A DNA stretch of 32,139 bases from Bacillota bacterium (lineage in GTDB: Bacteria; Bacillota; Sulfobacillia; JAIMAT01): positions 1-32,139 of the forward strand of contig JAIMAT010000017.1 of NCBI GenBank assembly GCA_023511835.1, read 5' to 3'. The notes under the pieces are model-generated. The model saw only the letters and a program-made list of their open reading frames with translations, ran no database searches and was not told where the DNA came from. Position numbers and translations under genes: made by a program. Numbering within the stretch: position 1 is the stretch's first letter; each line of letters starts with the position of its first letter. This document shows, in pieces, positions 24,293 through 32,139 of the stretch.

Positions 24293-25840
24293 ATGCTGCC
24301 GCCCTTTGTCAACGAACCGGTCACCGACTTTCGCGATCCGGCCAACCGGGAGGCGATGGAGCAGGCGCTGGCTCGCGTCCGCTCCGAGTTCGGTCGCCAT
24401 TACGACCTGATCATCGGCGGGCGCGCGGTCCGCACCCAGGCCGAGATCCGCTCCACCAACCCCGGCCGTCCCGATCAGGTGGTGGGCTGGGTGGCCCGCG
24501 CCGGGCGGGCCGAGGCCGACCAGGCGCTGGCGGCCGCCGAGGAGGCCTTCCGCACCTGGCAGCACTGGGAGCCGGCGGCGCGCGCGCGCCTCCTCTGGAA
24601 GGCGGCGGCCATCATGCGCCGGCGCAAGCTGGAGCTGGACGCGTGGGAGGTCTACGAGGCCGGCAAGAGCTGGACCGAGGCCGATGCCGACGTGGCCGAG
24701 GCCATCGACTTCCTCGAGTACTACGGCCGCGAGATGGTCCGTCTCGCCCAGCCGCAGGAGCTGACCCGCATCCCGGGCGAGGACAACGAGAATTTCTACA
24801 TCCCGCTGGGCGTCGGCCTGATCGTGCCGCCCTGGAACTTTCCCCTGGCCATCCTGACCGGCATGACCAGTTCGGCGGTGGTCGCCGGCAACACCGTCAT
24901 CCTCAAGCCCGCCTCCGCCACGCCGGTCCTGGGCGCCAAGTTCATGGAGGTGATGATGGAGGCGGGGCTGCCCGAGGGCGTGATCAACTTCCTGCCGGGT
25001 CCCGGCGCCGAGGTGGGCGACTACCTCGTCCAGCACCCCCGCATCCGCTTCGTCAGCTTCACCGGCTCCATGGAGGTGGGCCTCCGCATCAACGAGGAGG
25101 CGGCCAAGGCGCGTCCCGGCCAGCGCTGGATCAAGCGCGTGGTGGCGGAGATGGGCGGCAAGGACGCCATCATCGTCGACGAGACGGCCGACCTGGACGA
25201 GGCCGTGAACGGCATCATCACCTCGGCCTTCGGCTTCCAGGGCCAGAAGTGCTCCGCCGCCTCGCGGGTGATCGCCGTCGAGCCGGTCTACGACGCGCTG
25301 CTGGAGAAGCTGGTGGCGGCCGCGCGCGCCATTCGCGTCGGCCAGCCCGACCAGGCCGAGACCTTCATGGGTCCGGTGGTGGACGAGGGCCAGTACAAGA
25401 AGATCCTCCAGTACATCGAGATCGGTCGCTCGGAGGGACGCCTGGTGGCGGGGGGCCACGCCATCCCCGGCGAGGGCTGGTTCATCGAGCCCACCATCTT
25501 CGCCGACGTGCCGCCGGACGCCCGCATCGCCCAGGAGGAGATCTTCGGGCCGGTGCTGGCCGTCATCCGCGCCCGCGACTTCGACCACGCGCTGGAGATC
25601 GCCAACGGCACGGTCTACGGGCTGACGGGCAGCGTCTACAGCCGCAGCCGCGAGCGCCTGGAGCGCGCCCGTCGCGAGTTCCACGTGGGCAACCTCTACT
25701 TCAACAGGAAGTCGACCGGCGCGCTGGTGGGCGTCCACCCCTTCGGCGGCTTCAATCTCTCCGGAACCGACTCCAAGACCGGGAGCCACGACTACCTGCT
25801 CCTCTTCATGCAGGCCAAGTCGGTCTCGGAGAAGCTCTGA
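24293..25840 (+). CDS. rocA: 1-pyrroline-5-carboxylate dehydrogenase (RocA type)
   Basis: This is an NAD-dependent aldehyde dehydrogenase oxidising L-glutamate gamma-semialdehyde/1-pyrroline-5-carboxylate to glutamate in proline and arginine catabolism. The 515 residues equal the length of Bacillus RocA. The family start [29 protein letters not shown], the [13 protein letters not shown] segment, [11 protein letters not shown], catalytic Glu286 in [10 protein letters not shown], and catalytic Cys320 in [13 protein letters not shown] are all present. Also seen are [11 protein letters not shown] and the C-terminal [21 protein letters not shown] 24293 was chosen from this N-terminus; a GAGGGGGGAG lies about 10 nt upstream. 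No proline dehydrogenase gene is adjacent, so the gene stands alone, divergent from the propeller gene and convergent with the thioesterase. Confidence 0.93.
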   Translation: MLPPFVNEPVTDFRDPANREAMEQALARVRSEFGRHYDLIIGGRAVRTQAEIRSTNPGRPDQVVGWVARAGRAEADQALAAAEEAFRTWQHWEPAARARLLWKAAAIMRRRKLELDAWEVYEAGKSWTEADADVAEAIDFLEYYGREMVRLAQPQELTRIPGEDNENFYIPLGVGLIVPPWNFPLAILTGMTSSAVVAGNTVILKPASATPVLGAKFMEVMMEAGLPEGVINFLPGPGAEVGDYLVQHPRIRFVSFTGSMEVGLRINEEAAKARPGQRWIKRVVAEMGGKDAIIVDETADLDEAVNGIITSAFGFQGQKCSAASRVIAVEPVYDALLEKLVAAARAIRVGQPDQAETFMGPVVDEGQYKKILQYIEIGRSEGRLVAGGHAIPGEGWFIEPTIFADVPPDARIAQEEIFGPVLAVIRARDFDHALEIANGTVYGLTGSVYSRSRERLERARREFHVGNLYFNRKSTGALVGVHPFGGFNLSGTDSKTGSHDYLLLFMQAKSVSEKL

Positions 25841-25865
25841 CCGGGCGCGCGGGCGCCGGGCGGGA

Positions 25866-25885
25866 GGCGGGGCGCCGCCCCTGCC
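25866..25885. terminator. Possible shared hairpin between rocA and thioesterase genes
   Basis: GGCGGGGC (25866-25873) pairs with GCCCC-T-GCC (25877-25885) around a 3-nt loop with one bulged T, in the 69-nt convergent spacer. No T-run is present. In such GC-rich DNA this may be coincidental. Confidence 0.3.
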
Positions 25886-25909
25886 CGGGCCGCGCCCCGC
25901 AGGGCGGGT

Positions 25910-26362
25910 TCACTCGCCCGGCAGGCGCCCCCCGTCCAGGCGCCAGAGCGTCGCCCGGGCGCTGGCCAGGAGCCGCCCGGCGGCGTCCACCACCTCCGCC
26001 TCGGCCTCGATCAGGCGGCGGCGGGCGCCCGTGCGGCGGGCGCGGACGGTGACCGGCTCGCCCACGCGGACCGGGCGGCGGTACTCGATGCTCATCCGCG
26101 CCGTCACCGCCGGCTCCCCTTCGTGGTAGGCCACGTAGCCCATCAGCTCGTCCAGCAGCGTGCCCACCAGCCCGCCGTGGACGATACCCGGCCAGCCAGC
26201 GTGCCAGGGCTGGGGCGTGAAGCGGGCCTCCTCCCAGCCGTCGTCGCGGCGCTCCACGTGCAGGTGGAGGCCGTGGGGGTTCTCGCTGCCGCAGGCGAAG
26301 CAGACCTGCTCCGGCGCCGGCTCGCGGCGCCCCGCCCGTCCGGGCCTCTCTTCCGTCTCCAT
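25910..26362 (-). CDS. PaaI-like hotdog-fold acyl-CoA thioesterase
   Basis: The 150-residue protein starts with a charged segment, then CFACGSENPHGLHL, a motif seen at the N-terminus of many small hotdog thioesterases. WPGIVHGGLVGTLLDELMGYVA follows, the HGG-containing central helix of PaaI-type enzymes. Strands RMSIEYRRPVRVGEPVTVRARR and EAEVVDAAGRLLASARATLW complete the fold. The predicted role is hydrolysis of an acyl-CoA thioester in the cytoplasm; the acyl group is unknown. ATG 26362 has GGGGAGG 8 nt upstream. The gene is divergent from aconitase and convergent with rocA. Confidence 0.87.
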   Translation of the reverse strand: METEERPGRAGRREPAPEQVCFACGSENPHGLHLHVERRDDGWEEARFTPQPWHAGWPGIVHGGLVGTLLDELMGYVAYHEGEPAVTARMSIEYRRPVRVGEPVTVRARRTGARRRLIEAEAEVVDAAGRLLASARATLWRLDGGRLPGE

Positions 26363-26510
26363 GCCGCAGCCTCCCCGTCCGCCTTCAAGGGAAATGCGCC
26401 CTCCCAAGGAGGCGACAGGAAGTGGGCTACGCCGGCGGGACGCCGGATCCTGCGCGGGAGAGGCGGTTTCTACCGCCCGGGAGACCCCCCGGGGCCCGGG
26501 GCGCGGCGAG

Positions 26511-26516
26511 TATAAT
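26511..26516 (+). promoter_or_regulatory. -10 element of the aconitase promoter
   Basis: A perfect TATAAT occurs in a strongly GC-rich spacer. No good -35 is visible, and there is no TG extension. Predicted initiation near 26523 leaves about 76 nt before the TTG start. The ATG created by this motif (26514) should therefore not be used as start. Confidence 0.5.
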
Positions 26517-26598
26517 GTTCAGCGGTTCCGTTGCGTGCGCCGGCGGCGTCCGAGAGCGCCGGGCGGGCGCCCCGCCGGCGCGGAGGGAGGCGCGCGCG

Positions 26599-28887
26599 TT
26601 GCCCACCATCGAGTCCACGCCCGATTTCGTCGCCCGTGTCTACGAACAGATGGAGGCCCGGCTCGCCGTCGTGCGCAGGCGCCTCGGCCGGCCGCTCAGC
26701 CTGGCGGAGAAGCTGCTGCTGGGCCATCTCGACGATCCCGAGCACCAGGAGCTGCGGCCGGGGGAGAGCTACTTGGCCCTGCGCCCCGACCGGGTCGCCA
26801 TGCAGGACGCCACCGCGCAGATGGCGCTCCTGCAGTTCGCCCACGCGGGCCGCGAGGAGGCGGCGGTCCCCACCACCGTCCACTGCGACCACCTGATCCA
26901 GGCCTTCGCGGGCGCCAAGCGGGATCTGGAGCAGGCGCTGATCACCAACCGGGAGGTCTACGACTTCCTCAAGTCGGCGGCGCAGAAGTACGGCCTCGGC
27001 TTCTGGGAGCCCGGCGCCGGCATCATCCACCAGGTGATCCTGGAGCACTACGCCTTCCCGGGCGGCATGATGATCGGCACCGACTCGCATACGCCCAACG
27101 CCGGGGGGCTCGGCATGCTGGCCGTCGGCGTGGGCGGCGCCGACGCCGTGGACGTGATGGCCGGCCTGCCCTGGGAGGTCCTCTACCCGCGGCGCATCGG
27201 CGTCCGGCTGACCGGCGAGCTGCGCGGCTGGGCGGCGCCGAAGGACGTGATCCTGAAGCTCCTCGGCATCCTGACGGTCAAGGGCGGCACCAACCGCGTC
27301 GTCGAGTACTTCGGCCCCGGCACCCGCTCCATCAGCGCCACGGGCAAGGCGACCATCACCAACATGGGCGCGGAGCTGGGCGCCACCACGTCGGTCTTCC
27401 CCTTCGACGAGCGGATGGCGGTCTACCTGCGCGCCACCGGCCGCGCGGAGCTGGCCGAGTTGGCCGAGCGCCACCGCCACCTGCTGGCGGCGGACCCGGA
27501 GGTGGAGGAGCGCCCGGAGGAGTTCTTCGACCAGGTGATCGAGATCGACCTCTCGACGCTGGAGCCGCACGTGGTCGGCCCGCACACGCCGGACCTGGCA
27601 CGGCCGATCTCGCGGCTGGGCGCGGCCGTCCGCGAGGAAGGCTACCCGTCCGAGCTGTCGGCCGCCCTCATCGGGAGCTGCACCAACTCCTCCTACGAGG
27701 ACCTGAGCCGTGCCGCCGACGTGGCGCGCCAGGCGGCCGCACGCGGGTTGAAGGCGCGGGTCCCCTTCCTGGTGACGCCGGGATCGGAGCAGATCCGCGC
27801 GACCATCGAGCGGGACGGGCAGCTGGCCGCCTTCGAGGCGATCGGCGCCACCGTCCTGGCCAACGCCTGCGGTCCCTGCATCGGCCAGTGGCGGCGCGAG
27901 CCGGCGGCCGGCGGGACGGCTCCGGCCCAGGGACGGAACTCCATCGTCACCTCCTTCAACCGGAACTTCCCGGGACGGAACGACGGCAGCCGGGAGACGC
28001 TGGCCTTCATCGCCTCGCCGGAGATGGTGGTCGCCTTCGCCCTGGCAGGGCGGCTCGACTTCAACCCGCTGACGGACGAGCTGGAGGCGCCCGACGGGAG
28101 CCGCTTCCGCCTGGCGCCGCCGGCGGCGGCGCCGGAGGTGCCCGAGGCGGGCTACGCGGGCGGCGAGAGCGGCTACCTGGAGCCGCCGGCGGAGCGGCGC
28201 GGCATCGAGCTGCGCGTCGACCCGGGGAGCGAGCGGCTGCAGATCCTCGAGCCCTTCGCACCCTGGGACGGCCGCGACTTCGTCGACCTGCCGCTGCTTC
28301 TGAAGGTGAAGGGCAAGTGCACCACCGACCACATCTCGCCGGCCGGCCCCTGGCTCCGCTACCGCGGCCACCTGGACCGGATCAGCGACAACATGTTCCT
28401 GGGTGCCGTCAACGCCTTCACGGGCGAGGCGGGCAGGACGCTCAACCTCTTCACGGGCGAGCGCGGGCCGGTGGCCCAGGTGGCGCGCGACTACAAGGCG
28501 CGCGGCGTCCGCTGGGTGGTGGTGGGCGACGAGAACTACGGCGAGGGCTCGAGCCGCGAGCACGCGGCCATGTCGCCGCGCTACCTGGGGGCGGCGGCGG
28601 TGATCGCGCGCAGCTTCGCGCGCATCCACGAGACCAACCTGAAGAAGCAGGGGATCCTGCCGCTCACCTTCGTCGACCCGGGCGACTACGAGAAGGTGCG
28701 GGAGACCGACCGGATCAGCATCCTGGGCCTGGCGGAGCTGGCGCCCGGACGCGAGGTGACCGCCCGCCTCCGCCACGAGGACGGGAGCGAGGAGACGATC
28801 CGCCTCCGCCACACGCTCAGCCAGGAGCAGATCGCCTGGTTCCGCGCCGGCTCGGCGCTCAACCTGATCGCCGGGCGGGCCGCCTAG
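26599..28887 (+). CDS. Aconitate hydratase (mitochondrial-type single-chain aconitase)
   Basis: Aconitase interconverts citrate and isocitrate through cis-aconitate in the TCA cycle, using a [4Fe-4S] cluster. The 762-residue protein has TTVHCDHLIQA, MMIGTDSHTPNAGGLGMLAVGVGGADAVDVMAG, cluster ligand Cys361 in LIGSCTNSS, and Cys424 and Cys427 in NACGPCIGQW. The swivel domain contains LKVKGKCTTDHISPAGPW and YGEGSSREHAA. The GPCIGQW signature and overall layout fit the mitochondrial-type family better than the longer AcnA/IRP type. TTG 26599 follows GGAGGGAGG with an 8-nt gap. The in-frame ATG at 26514 lies inside the -10 promoter element and would add an unlikely Arg/Ala-rich leader. A strong hairpin follows the stop. 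Confidence 0.94.
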   Translation: MPTIESTPDFVARVYEQMEARLAVVRRRLGRPLSLAEKLLLGHLDDPEHQELRPGESYLALRPDRVAMQDATAQMALLQFAHAGREEAAVPTTVHCDHLIQAFAGAKRDLEQALITNREVYDFLKSAAQKYGLGFWEPGAGIIHQVILEHYAFPGGMMIGTDSHTPNAGGLGMLAVGVGGADAVDVMAGLPWEVLYPRRIGVRLTGELRGWAAPKDVILKLLGILTVKGGTNRVVEYFGPGTRSISATGKATITNMGAELGATTSVFPFDERMAVYLRATGRAELAELAERHRHLLAADPEVEERPEEFFDQVIEIDLSTLEPHVVGPHTPDLARPISRLGAAVREEGYPSELSAALIGSCTNSSYEDLSRAADVARQAAARGLKARVPFLVTPGSEQIRATIERDGQLAAFEAIGATVLANACGPCIGQWRREPAAGGTAPAQGRNSIVTSFNRNFPGRNDGSRETLAFIASPEMVVAFALAGRLDFNPLTDELEAPDGSRFRLAPPAAAPEVPEAGYAGGESGYLEPPAERRGIELRVDPGSERLQILEPFAPWDGRDFVDLPLLLKVKGKCTTDHISPAGPWLRYRGHLDRISDNMFLGAVNAFTGEAGRTLNLFTGERGPVAQVARDYKARGVRWVVVGDENYGEGSSREHAAMSPRYLGAAAVIARSFARIHETNLKKQGILPLTFVDPGDYEKVRETDRISILGLAELAPGREVTARLRHEDGSEETIRLRHTLSQEQIAWFRAGSALNLIAGRAA

Positions 28888-28911
28888 GCCGGCCGGGCGG
28901 GCACGCCACCG

Positions 28912-28943
28912 AAAAGGAAGCCGCCCCCGCGGGGGCGGCTTCC
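28912..28943. terminator. Strong hairpin terminator between convergent acn and fnr genes
   Basis: GGAAGCCGCCCCC (28916-28928) pairs perfectly over 13 bp with 28931-28943, with only a 2-nt central gap in the linear sequence, so the real loop is slightly larger. Four A residues at 28912-28915 provide a U-run for transcripts of the reverse strand, so it terminates the reductase gene best. The stem could also stop aconitase transcription. Confidence 0.75.
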
Positions 28944-28965
28944 TCCGTCGGAGCGGGCGTGGCGC

Positions 28966-30015
28966 TCAGCGCGCCTTGACCGCCTTCTCGCTGGAATGGC
29001 CGGGGAAGGCGGCCGTCCCCGGCTCGATGTAGGCCTTGGCGTTGTTGACGGCGGTGGCGGCCTCGCCGAAGCCGGTGGCGATGAGGCGGAGCTTTCCGGG
29101 ATAGGTGCAGATGTCGCCGGCGGCGTAGATCCCCGGCAGGTTGGTCTCCCCGCGCGAGTTGACCCTCACCTGGTTGCCCTCCAGCTCCACGCCCCAGTCG
29201 CGGATGGGGCCGAGGTTGGCCGCGAAGCCGGTGCCGATGACCACCGCGTCGAGCTCGAGATGGCTCTCCTCCTGGGTACGGTTGTCGAAGATGACCGCGC
29301 CGGTCACCCGGCTCTGGCCCTCGATCCGCCTCAGCTCGTGGAAGAGGCGGATCTCGATGCCGCTCTGGCGCAGCCGCTCCACGCTCTCCTCCTGGGCGCG
29401 GAACTCGCCGCGGCGATGGATGAGGACGACATGCCCGGCCACCGGGGCGAGCATCAGGGCGAAGTCGACGGCGCTGTCGCCGCCTCCCACCACCAGCACC
29501 CGCTTGCCGCGGTAGGCTTCCTTGTTGCGGACGGTGTACTCGACGCCCCGCCCCTCCAGCTCGCGCACGCCGGGCTGGTCCATGCGCTTCGGCGCGAAGG
29601 CGCCGATGCCGGCGCAGATGACCACGGAGCGGGTGAGATAGGCGCCCTGGTCCGTATGGAGCGTCCAGAGGGGCCGGCCGGGCGCCTCCTCCTCGCCGGC
29701 CGCCAGGCCGGTGACGCGCTCGGCCAGACGGACGACCGCGCCCGGGTTGCCGGCGCGCGCCTGCTCCACCAGGTTCTCCACCAGTTCGGCCGCCTGCACC
29801 CGGGGAAAGCCCGCCACGTCGTAGATCTCCTTCTCGGGATAGAGGGCCGCGAGCTGGCCGCCCAGGAAGGGCTGGCTCTCCACCAGGAGCGTCCGCATCT
29901 GGCGCATGCCCGCGTAGAACATGGCGAAGAGGCCGGTCGGCCCGCCGCCGATGATGGCCACATCGAAGGGCTGGCCGCCTGCGGACTCCTCCCGGAGGTT
30001 GTCGGCTTCGTTCAT
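28966..30015 (-). CDS. Ferredoxin/flavodoxin-NADP+ reductase (YumC-type)
   Basis: This is a flavoprotein transferring electrons between NADPH and ferredoxin. The 349 residues resemble thioredoxin reductase. The FAD motif is VAIIGGGPTG (19-28), then QPFLGGQLAALYPEKEIYDVAGFP. The NADPH motif is VLVVGGGDSAVDFAL, and the second FAD segment is GIYAAGDICTYPGKLRLIATGFGEAATAVNNA. The CxxC redox pair of thioredoxin reductases is absent (ICAGIGAFAPKRM at that place), which identifies the ferredoxin-NADP reductase type found in Bacillota. ATG 30015 has GGGAGGA about 10 nt upstream. The 28912-28943 hairpin follows. It is separated from tatA upstream by a terminator and so is expected to have its own promoter. 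Confidence 0.93.
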   Translation of the reverse strand: MNEADNLREESAGGQPFDVAIIGGGPTGLFAMFYAGMRQMRTLLVESQPFLGGQLAALYPEKEIYDVAGFPRVQAAELVENLVEQARAGNPGAVVRLAERVTGLAAGEEEAPGRPLWTLHTDQGAYLTRSVVICAGIGAFAPKRMDQPGVRELEGRGVEYTVRNKEAYRGKRVLVVGGGDSAVDFALMLAPVAGHVVLIHRRGEFRAQEESVERLRQSGIEIRLFHELRRIEGQSRVTGAVIFDNRTQEESHLELDAVVIGTGFAANLGPIRDWGVELEGNQVRVNSRGETNLPGIYAAGDICTYPGKLRLIATGFGEAATAVNNAKAYIEPGTAAFPGHSSEKAVKAR

Positions 30016-30111
30016 CCGGCTGCTTCCTCCCGATCGGCGCGAACCGCTTTGCGAGAACGGACCGCCCGCTCCCCCGCCCGGCACGGCCCGCGCCGTGATC
30101 CTCCCGGTTCC

Positions 30112-30117
30112 AGCATA
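30112..30117 (-). promoter_or_regulatory. Possible -10 for the ferredoxin-NADP reductase gene
   Basis: On the reverse strand the hexamer is TATGCT (4 of 6 matches) within GTATGCTGG. The same nine bases occur upstream of tatA. It lies about 97 nt upstream of the start codon. The -35 region is not recognisable. Confidence 0.3.
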
Positions 30118-30178
30118 CCCGGAGGGAAGGCGGGTTCGCACGCTTCAGAAGGCGAAAAGTAATCCGGAAAGAGGGTGC

Positions 30179-30215
30179 AAAAAAGAGCCGCGCCGGGCCG
30201 GCGGGCCGGGCGCGG
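30179..30215 (-). terminator. Rho-independent terminator downstream of tatA
   Basis: In reverse-strand orientation CCGCGCC plus GGCC (one mismatch between) pairs with GGCC plus GGCGCGG, covering 30188-30215, and is followed within a few bases by six U (A residues at 30179-30184 on the plus strand). It lies 7 nt beyond the tatA stop and insulates the reductase gene. Confidence 0.75.
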
Positions 30216-30221
30216 ACGCCT

Positions 30222-30434
30222 TCAGCGGGCCTCCCCGTCGCGCGGGGAGCCGTTCTCCGGCGTGCCGGACGCCCGCCCGTCCTCCCGCTCCTCGCCAGAC
30301 CCCTCCAACCCCCTGCGGAACTCGCGGCCGCTCCGCCCCACGGCGTGGGCGATCTCCGGCAGGCGGCGCGCGCCGAAGAGCAGGAGCACGATCAGGAGGA
30401 TGATCAGCAGCTCGGTGGGACCGATCCGATCCAC
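30222..30434 (-). CDS. tatA: Sec-independent protein translocase subunit TatA
   Basis: TatA forms the membrane component that lets folded, twin-arginine signal proteins cross the membrane with TatC. The 70-residue protein has a short N-terminus with the polar Glu after Pro (IGPTELLIIL) and a membrane helix (about 8-20). The LFGARRLPEIAHAVGRSGREFRRGL hinge and amphipathic helix follow, with an acidic, disordered tail. GTG 30434 follows GGAGG about 8 nt upstream. No tatC is in the window, so the partner must be encoded elsewhere. It stands alone on the reverse strand, divergent from dprA. Confidence 0.93.
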   Translation of the reverse strand: MDRIGPTELLIILLIVLLLFGARRLPEIAHAVGRSGREFRRGLEGSGEEREDGRASGTPENGSPRDGEAR

Positions 30435-30452
30435 GCCCTCGCCTCCGTCGCC

Positions 30453-30458
30453 AGCATA
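30453..30458 (-). promoter_or_regulatory. Possible -10 for tatA
   Basis: On the reverse strand this is TATGCT inside GTATGCTGG, the same nonamer as upstream of the reductase gene. It ends 19 nt before the tatA start codon, so the leader would be about 12 nt. No clear -35. Confidence 0.3.
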
Positions 30459-30533
30459 CCGGATCGCCGCGGGCCCGGCCAGTTGCCCGGCCGGCGTCCG
30501 GTCGCCTCCGCGCGAAGGAGGAGGTGGAGCGGA

Positions 30534-30557
30534 ATGGAAGAAGATGGAATGCGGTGA
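30534..30557 (+). CDS. Possible 7-codon leader ORF before dprA
   Basis: ATG 30534 opens a 7-codon frame (MEEDGMR) whose TGA stop (30555-30557) overlaps the dprA ATG as TGATG. The best Shine-Dalgarno sequence in the spacer (AAGGAGGAGGTGG, 30515-30527) is positioned for this ATG, with GGAGGT 8 nt upstream, and not for dprA. This suggests that dprA is translated by coupling to the mini-ORF. Expression is unproven and such short frames can arise by chance. Confidence 0.35.
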   Translation: MEEDGMR

Positions 30558-31711
30558 TGGGCGTGGCGTGGGATCCTGAGGTGGAGGCGGCCGCCGCGCT
30601 GACCGCCCTGCCGCCGCTGGGGCCGGTGCGCATCGACCGGCTCCTGCGGGAGGCGGGCTCCGCGCGGGCGGCCGTGGCGCAGGGTGCCGCCTGGATCGGC
30701 CGGGCGGCCGGCCTGGCCGCGGCCGAGCGTGCGGAGCTGGAGCGCGCCTGGCGGCCGGCGCTGGGCCGGGAGACGGTGGAGGCGGCGGCGGCCCATGGCT
30801 TCCGCCCCGTGCTGCGCGGAACGGAGGGATACCCCGAGGCGCTCTTCCAGGTCCGCCTGCCGCCCCTGCTCCTCTGGGTGGCAGGCCGTGCGCCTGGCGA
30901 CGGGGAGCCGCGGCTGGCCCTGGTGGGCACCCGGCGTGCCAGCGACTCCGGGCGGCGGCTGGCCCGGCGCGTGGCCGAGAGCCTAGCGGCGGCCGGGGTC
31001 GGGCTGGTCAGCGGCCTGGCGGCCGGGATCGACGCGGCCGCCCACGAGGGGGCGATGTCCGGCGGCGCGCCGACCTGGGGGGTGCTGGCCAGCGGGCCCG
31101 GCGGTCGCTACCAGCACGGCGGGCCCGCGCTCCTCCGCCGCGTCCGGGAGGCCGGCGGGCTCCTCAGCGAGCTGCCGCCGGGCCGCGAGCCGCGCAAGCA
31201 CGATTTCCGCTGGCGGAACCGGCTGATCGCCGCCCTCGGATGGATGACGCTGGTGGTGGAAGCGCCGGCGGGAAGCGGGGCCCTGCTGACGGTGCAGGCC
31301 GCGCAGGAGATGGGGCGAACCGTTCTGGCCTTCCCTGGCGACCCGGAGCGGCCACAGTCCTGGGGGACGAACCGGCTGCTGCGCGATGGCGCTGCCCGGA
31401 TGGTTCTGGATGCGGAGGACGTGCTGGCGCTGCTGGAGCTGGAGAGCCCCTGGCGGCGGCCCCCGGCCGCCGGCGAGGCGGGTCCGCTGGCGCGGGCGCT
31501 CCGGAACCTGCCGTCTGCCGAGCGCCGCATGCTCGACGCGGTGGCCCGCCAGCCACGACCCTTGGGCGCCCTCTGCGAGGCCGCCGGCTTCGGCCTGAGC
31601 ACGGGCAGCGCGCTGCTTCTCCGGCTGGAGCTGGCGGGCTGGGTCCAGCGCGACGCCTCGGGCACCTACCACCTGGGCGCCCCCGCGCGCAAGGCGCTGG
31701 GCCTCCGCTGA
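30557..31711 (+). CDS. dprA: DNA-processing protein DprA (Smf)
   Basis: DprA binds incoming single-stranded DNA during transformation and loads RecA. The 384-residue protein has an N-terminal helical domain (about 1-90) and a Rossmann-like DprA core. The core has [106 protein letters not shown] and [16 protein letters not shown]-terminal winged-helix-like DprA_WH region follows. ATG 30557 lacks its own strong ribosome binding site; an in-frame GTG at 30524 sits too close to the AAGGAGG. The gene is followed by topA, as in Bacillota generally, but comM is 14 kb away. Confidence 0.94.
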   Translation: MGVAWDPEVEAAAALTALPPLGPVRIDRLLREAGSARAAVAQGAAWIGRAAGLAAAERAELERAWRPALGRETVEAAAAHGFRPVLRGTEGYPEALFQVRLPPLLLWVAGRAPGDGEPRLALVGTRRASDSGRRLARRVAESLAAAGVGLVSGLAAGIDAAAHEGAMSGGAPTWGVLASGPGGRYQHGGPALLRRVREAGGLLSELPPGREPRKHDFRWRNRLIAALGWMTLVVEAPAGSGALLTVQAAQEMGRTVLAFPGDPERPQSWGTNRLLRDGAARMVLDAEDVLALLELESPWRRPPAAGEAGPLARALRNLPSAERRMLDAVARQPRPLGALCEAAGFGLSTGSALLLRLELAGWVQRDASGTYHLGAPARKALGLR

Positions 31712-31720
31712 GGGACTTCC

Positions 31721-31748
31721 TTGCAAGCGGCATCCGCCAGCGTATAAA
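31721..31748 (+). promoter_or_regulatory. Sigma-A-type promoter for topA
   Basis: TTGCAA (31721-31726, 4 of 6 to TTGACA) is spaced 16 nt from TATAAA (31743-31748, 5 of 6 to TATAAT), in the spacer just after the dprA stop. Predicted start near 31755, leader about 50-60 nt. topA can therefore be expressed independently of dprA. Confidence 0.6.
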
Positions 31749-31814
31749 TGTAGCGTACCGGCGGCGCCCCGCGCGCCCGGGGGCGACCGCCGTCCTGCGA
31801 GGGGTGTGAGCCTT

Positions 31815-32139
31815 TTGGCGCGTTCGCTGGTGATCGTGGAGTCGCCCGCCAAGGCGCGGACCATCGGAAAGTTCCTGGGCCGCGCCTACCACGTGGAGGC
31901 CACCATGGGGCACGTCCGCGACCTGCCCAAGAGCCAGCTGGGGGTGGACGTGGAGGCCGGCTTCGAGCCTCGCTACATCACCATCCGCGGCAAGGGCGAG
32001 GTGGTGCGGCGCCTCCGGGAGGAGGCGGCCAAGGCCGAGCGCGTCCTTTTGGCCACCGACCCCGACCGCGAGGGCGAGGCGATCTCCTGGCACCTGGCGC
32101 AGCTTCTCGGGCTGGATCCCGAGGCGCGCTGCCGCATCG
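31815..32139 (+). CDS. topA: DNA topoisomerase I, N-terminal part (cut by window end)
   Basis: This is type IA topoisomerase, which relaxes negatively supercoiled DNA. The 108 residues visible are the start of the Toprim domain: [18 protein letters not shown] (with the conserved Glu of the Toprim VES motif), [32 protein letters not shown], and the metal-binding [22 protein letters not shown] 31815 gives [14 protein letters not shown] and has GAGGGG 10 nt upstream. GTG 31806, three codons earlier, is the alternative. The frame continues past the window end. Confidence 0.95.
   Translation, partial: MARSLVIVESPAKARTIGKFLGRAYHVEATMGHVRDLPKSQLGVDVEAGFEPRYITIRGKGEVVRRLREEAAKAERVLLATDPDREGEAISWHLAQLLGLDPEARCRI

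Noticed and set aside
26514-26598. In-frame ATG start for aconitase at 26514
   Set aside because: The ATG lies inside a perfect TATAAT; the added 28 residues are unlike aconitases, and TTG 26599 has a good ribosome binding site.
26160-28979. 939-residue forward ORF and 780-residue reverse ORF over aconitase
   Set aside because: Both are shadows of the aconitase frame, which carries all the family motifs.

Overview
The window comes from a very GC-rich bacterium. Many genes start with GTG or TTG, and the spacers are short and GC-rich. The gene content and order point to a high-GC member of the Bacillota (Firmicutes), broadly like Thermaerobacter, Symbiobacterium or Limnochorda lineages. The evidence is the smc-ftsY-ylxM-ffh-rpsP-khpA-rimM-trmD-rplS-lepB-rbgA-rnhB series, a DUF3243 (YmfJ-like) gene, a SpoIIP domain, a YumC-type ferredoxin-NADP reductase and dprA-topA. 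I cannot name the genus from sequence alone.

Layout. 1-144 is the 3' end of a transposase. 145-480 is a gene-free junction with an intrinsic terminator just before smc. 481-11797 is the conserved chromosome-segregation, SRP, ribosome and tRNA-modification block: smc, ftsY, ylxM, ffh, rpsP, khpA, rimM, trmD, rplS, lepB, then a reverse-strand DUF3243 gene, then rbgA and rnhB. 11840-15030 holds galU and a fused trehalose-6-phosphate synthase/phosphatase, a UDP-glucose to trehalose module. comM follows (15109-16620).

16607-30434 is a mosaic of short transcription units lying between comM and dprA, which are often close neighbours. It contains a SAM methyltransferase, a P-type-ATPase-like HAD protein, and a reverse operon of manC, a nitrilase-like gene and a metallo-beta-lactamase-fold gene. 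It also contains a membrane DUF1614-SpoIIP fusion, a beta-propeller (lipo)protein, a RocA-type aldehyde dehydrogenase, a hotdog thioesterase, aconitase, ferredoxin-NADP reductase and TatA. The window closes with dprA (30557-31711) and the 5' end of topA.

Functionally, most of the window is housekeeping: SRP targeting (FtsY, Ffh, YlxM), secretion (LepB, TatA), ribosome assembly (RimM, RbgA, S16, L19), chromosome handling (Smc, RnhB, TopA) and DNA uptake/recombination (ComM, DprA). The accessory part adds compatible-solute and sugar-nucleotide synthesis and central carbon/redox enzymes. The most unusual gene is the DUF1614-SpoIIP fusion, whose frame also runs about 310 nt antisense into the convergent propeller gene. 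I found no CRISPR array, tRNA or rRNA gene, prophage or toxin-antitoxin pair.
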